DNA of 64,000 nucleotides from Thiocapsa bogorovii. GTDB taxonomy: Bacteria; Pseudomonadota; Gammaproteobacteria; Chromatiales; Chromatiaceae. Position 1 is the stretch's first letter. Each line of letters opens with the position of its first letter. Under the pieces are notes generated by a model, which was not told the origin of the DNA, did not search any database, and was given only the letters and a program-made list of their open reading frames with translations. Where the stretch lies: contig NZ_CP089309.1 of the NCBI RefSeq assembly GCF_021228795.1, positions 3,100,001-3,164,000 of the forward strand. Reading direction: 5' to 3'. Both the position numbers and the translations under genes were made by a program. Positions 63,798 through 64,000 of this stretch are shown one piece after another.

Positions 63798-63802
63798 ATC
63801 GG

Positions 63803-64000
63803 TCAGATAGGTGATCTTCTCGTCCTTCGTACCTGTGTTTGAATCTCCTGCTCGTGGTGGATGGCCGGCGCATGCCGCGCGGCCCGCTCCCGCAGTTTGG
63901 CCCGCATGCCTGCCCAAAGGCCGGTCAACAGCACGCTGATGATCGGGCCGATGGAGGCCATACAGAGGATCCCGAAGCCTTCGACGGCCTGGGTCGCGTT
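63803..64000 (-). CDS. DUF1538 family membrane protein, C-terminal part (partial)
   Basis: The last 65 codons of a gene that begins outside the window. A membrane helix, GFGILCMASIGPIISVLLTGLWA, is followed by a charged tail ending RRTRRSP(I). It resembles DUF1538 (UmpA/UmpB-type) proteins, reported as cation/proton antiporters in Halomonas, often with a P-II-like gene next to them. The 5' end and full length cannot be judged. TGA at 63803-63805. Confidence 0.6.
   Translation of the reverse strand, partial: NATQAVEGFGILCMASIGPIISVLLTGLWAGMRAKLRERAARHAPAIHHEQEIQTQVRRTRRSPI

Overview
This window is high-GC proteobacterial chromosome. Gene order points to the gammaproteobacteria and most probably to the order Chromatiales (purple sulfur bacteria). 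The evidence is zapB-like/zapA/6S RNA/fau beside ygfB-pepP-ubiH-ubiI, rplM-rpsI, and rpe-gph-trpEGDC-crp/osmC-speD-coq7. The lineage is an inference from synteny and gene content. No photosynthesis, rRNA or CRISPR locus lies in the window, although rpiA, rpe, gph and a PPi-dependent phosphofructokinase would suit an autotroph using the Calvin cycle.

Layout: 0.1-4.9 kb is a regulatory PTS operon (ptsN, hprK, rapZ, a mannose-type EIIA, HPr, EI) joined by ATGA-type overlaps and lacking any sugar permease. 5-12 kb holds a phosphohexomutase, a secreted low-complexity protein, engB, moaC-hemerythrin, ppa and a PPi-type pfk. 12-22 kb has the ubiquinone hydroxylases ubiI/ubiH with pepP and ygfB, then divergently zapB-like, zapA, 6S RNA and fau, followed by ilvA, rpiA and a DUF29 gene. 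22-30 kb has a porin with a clear sigma70-type promoter, tRNA-Gln, rpsI/rplM, a 2Fe-2S ferredoxin, a GlcF-like Fe-S protein, coq7, speD, an OsmC-like gene and crp. 30-38 kb is the trp cluster with gph and rpe, interrupted by an eroded HEPN/MNT toxin-antitoxin remnant, then djlA and a CbiM-like membrane protein. 39-43.5 kb is an accessory patch: a hemerythrin, a broken REP-associated tyrosine transposase, an LtaS-like membrane sulfatase and an IS1634-family remnant. 43.5-64 kb has a BaeSR two-component system with a Spy/CpxP-like gene, several metabolic and envelope genes, two tandem membrane-anchored retropepsins, a large MscS-type channel, cytochrome b561, a CoA-disulfide-reductase/rhodanese fusion, a frameshifted P-II-like gene and the end of a DUF1538 membrane protein.

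The most striking feature is a family of at least 23 copies of an 85-100 bp palindromic element with ends TAAACCGCG...CGCGGTTTA. They lie at gene ends, often as opposed pairs around an A/T-rich spacer of about 15-30 bp. The terminal stem bases change in compensating fashion between copies. The element ends supply, or sit directly beside, the stop codon of about a dozen genes. In ilvA and fau the reading frame runs into the element and gains a short C-terminal tail. I cannot tell from the sequence alone whether this family has been described elsewhere.
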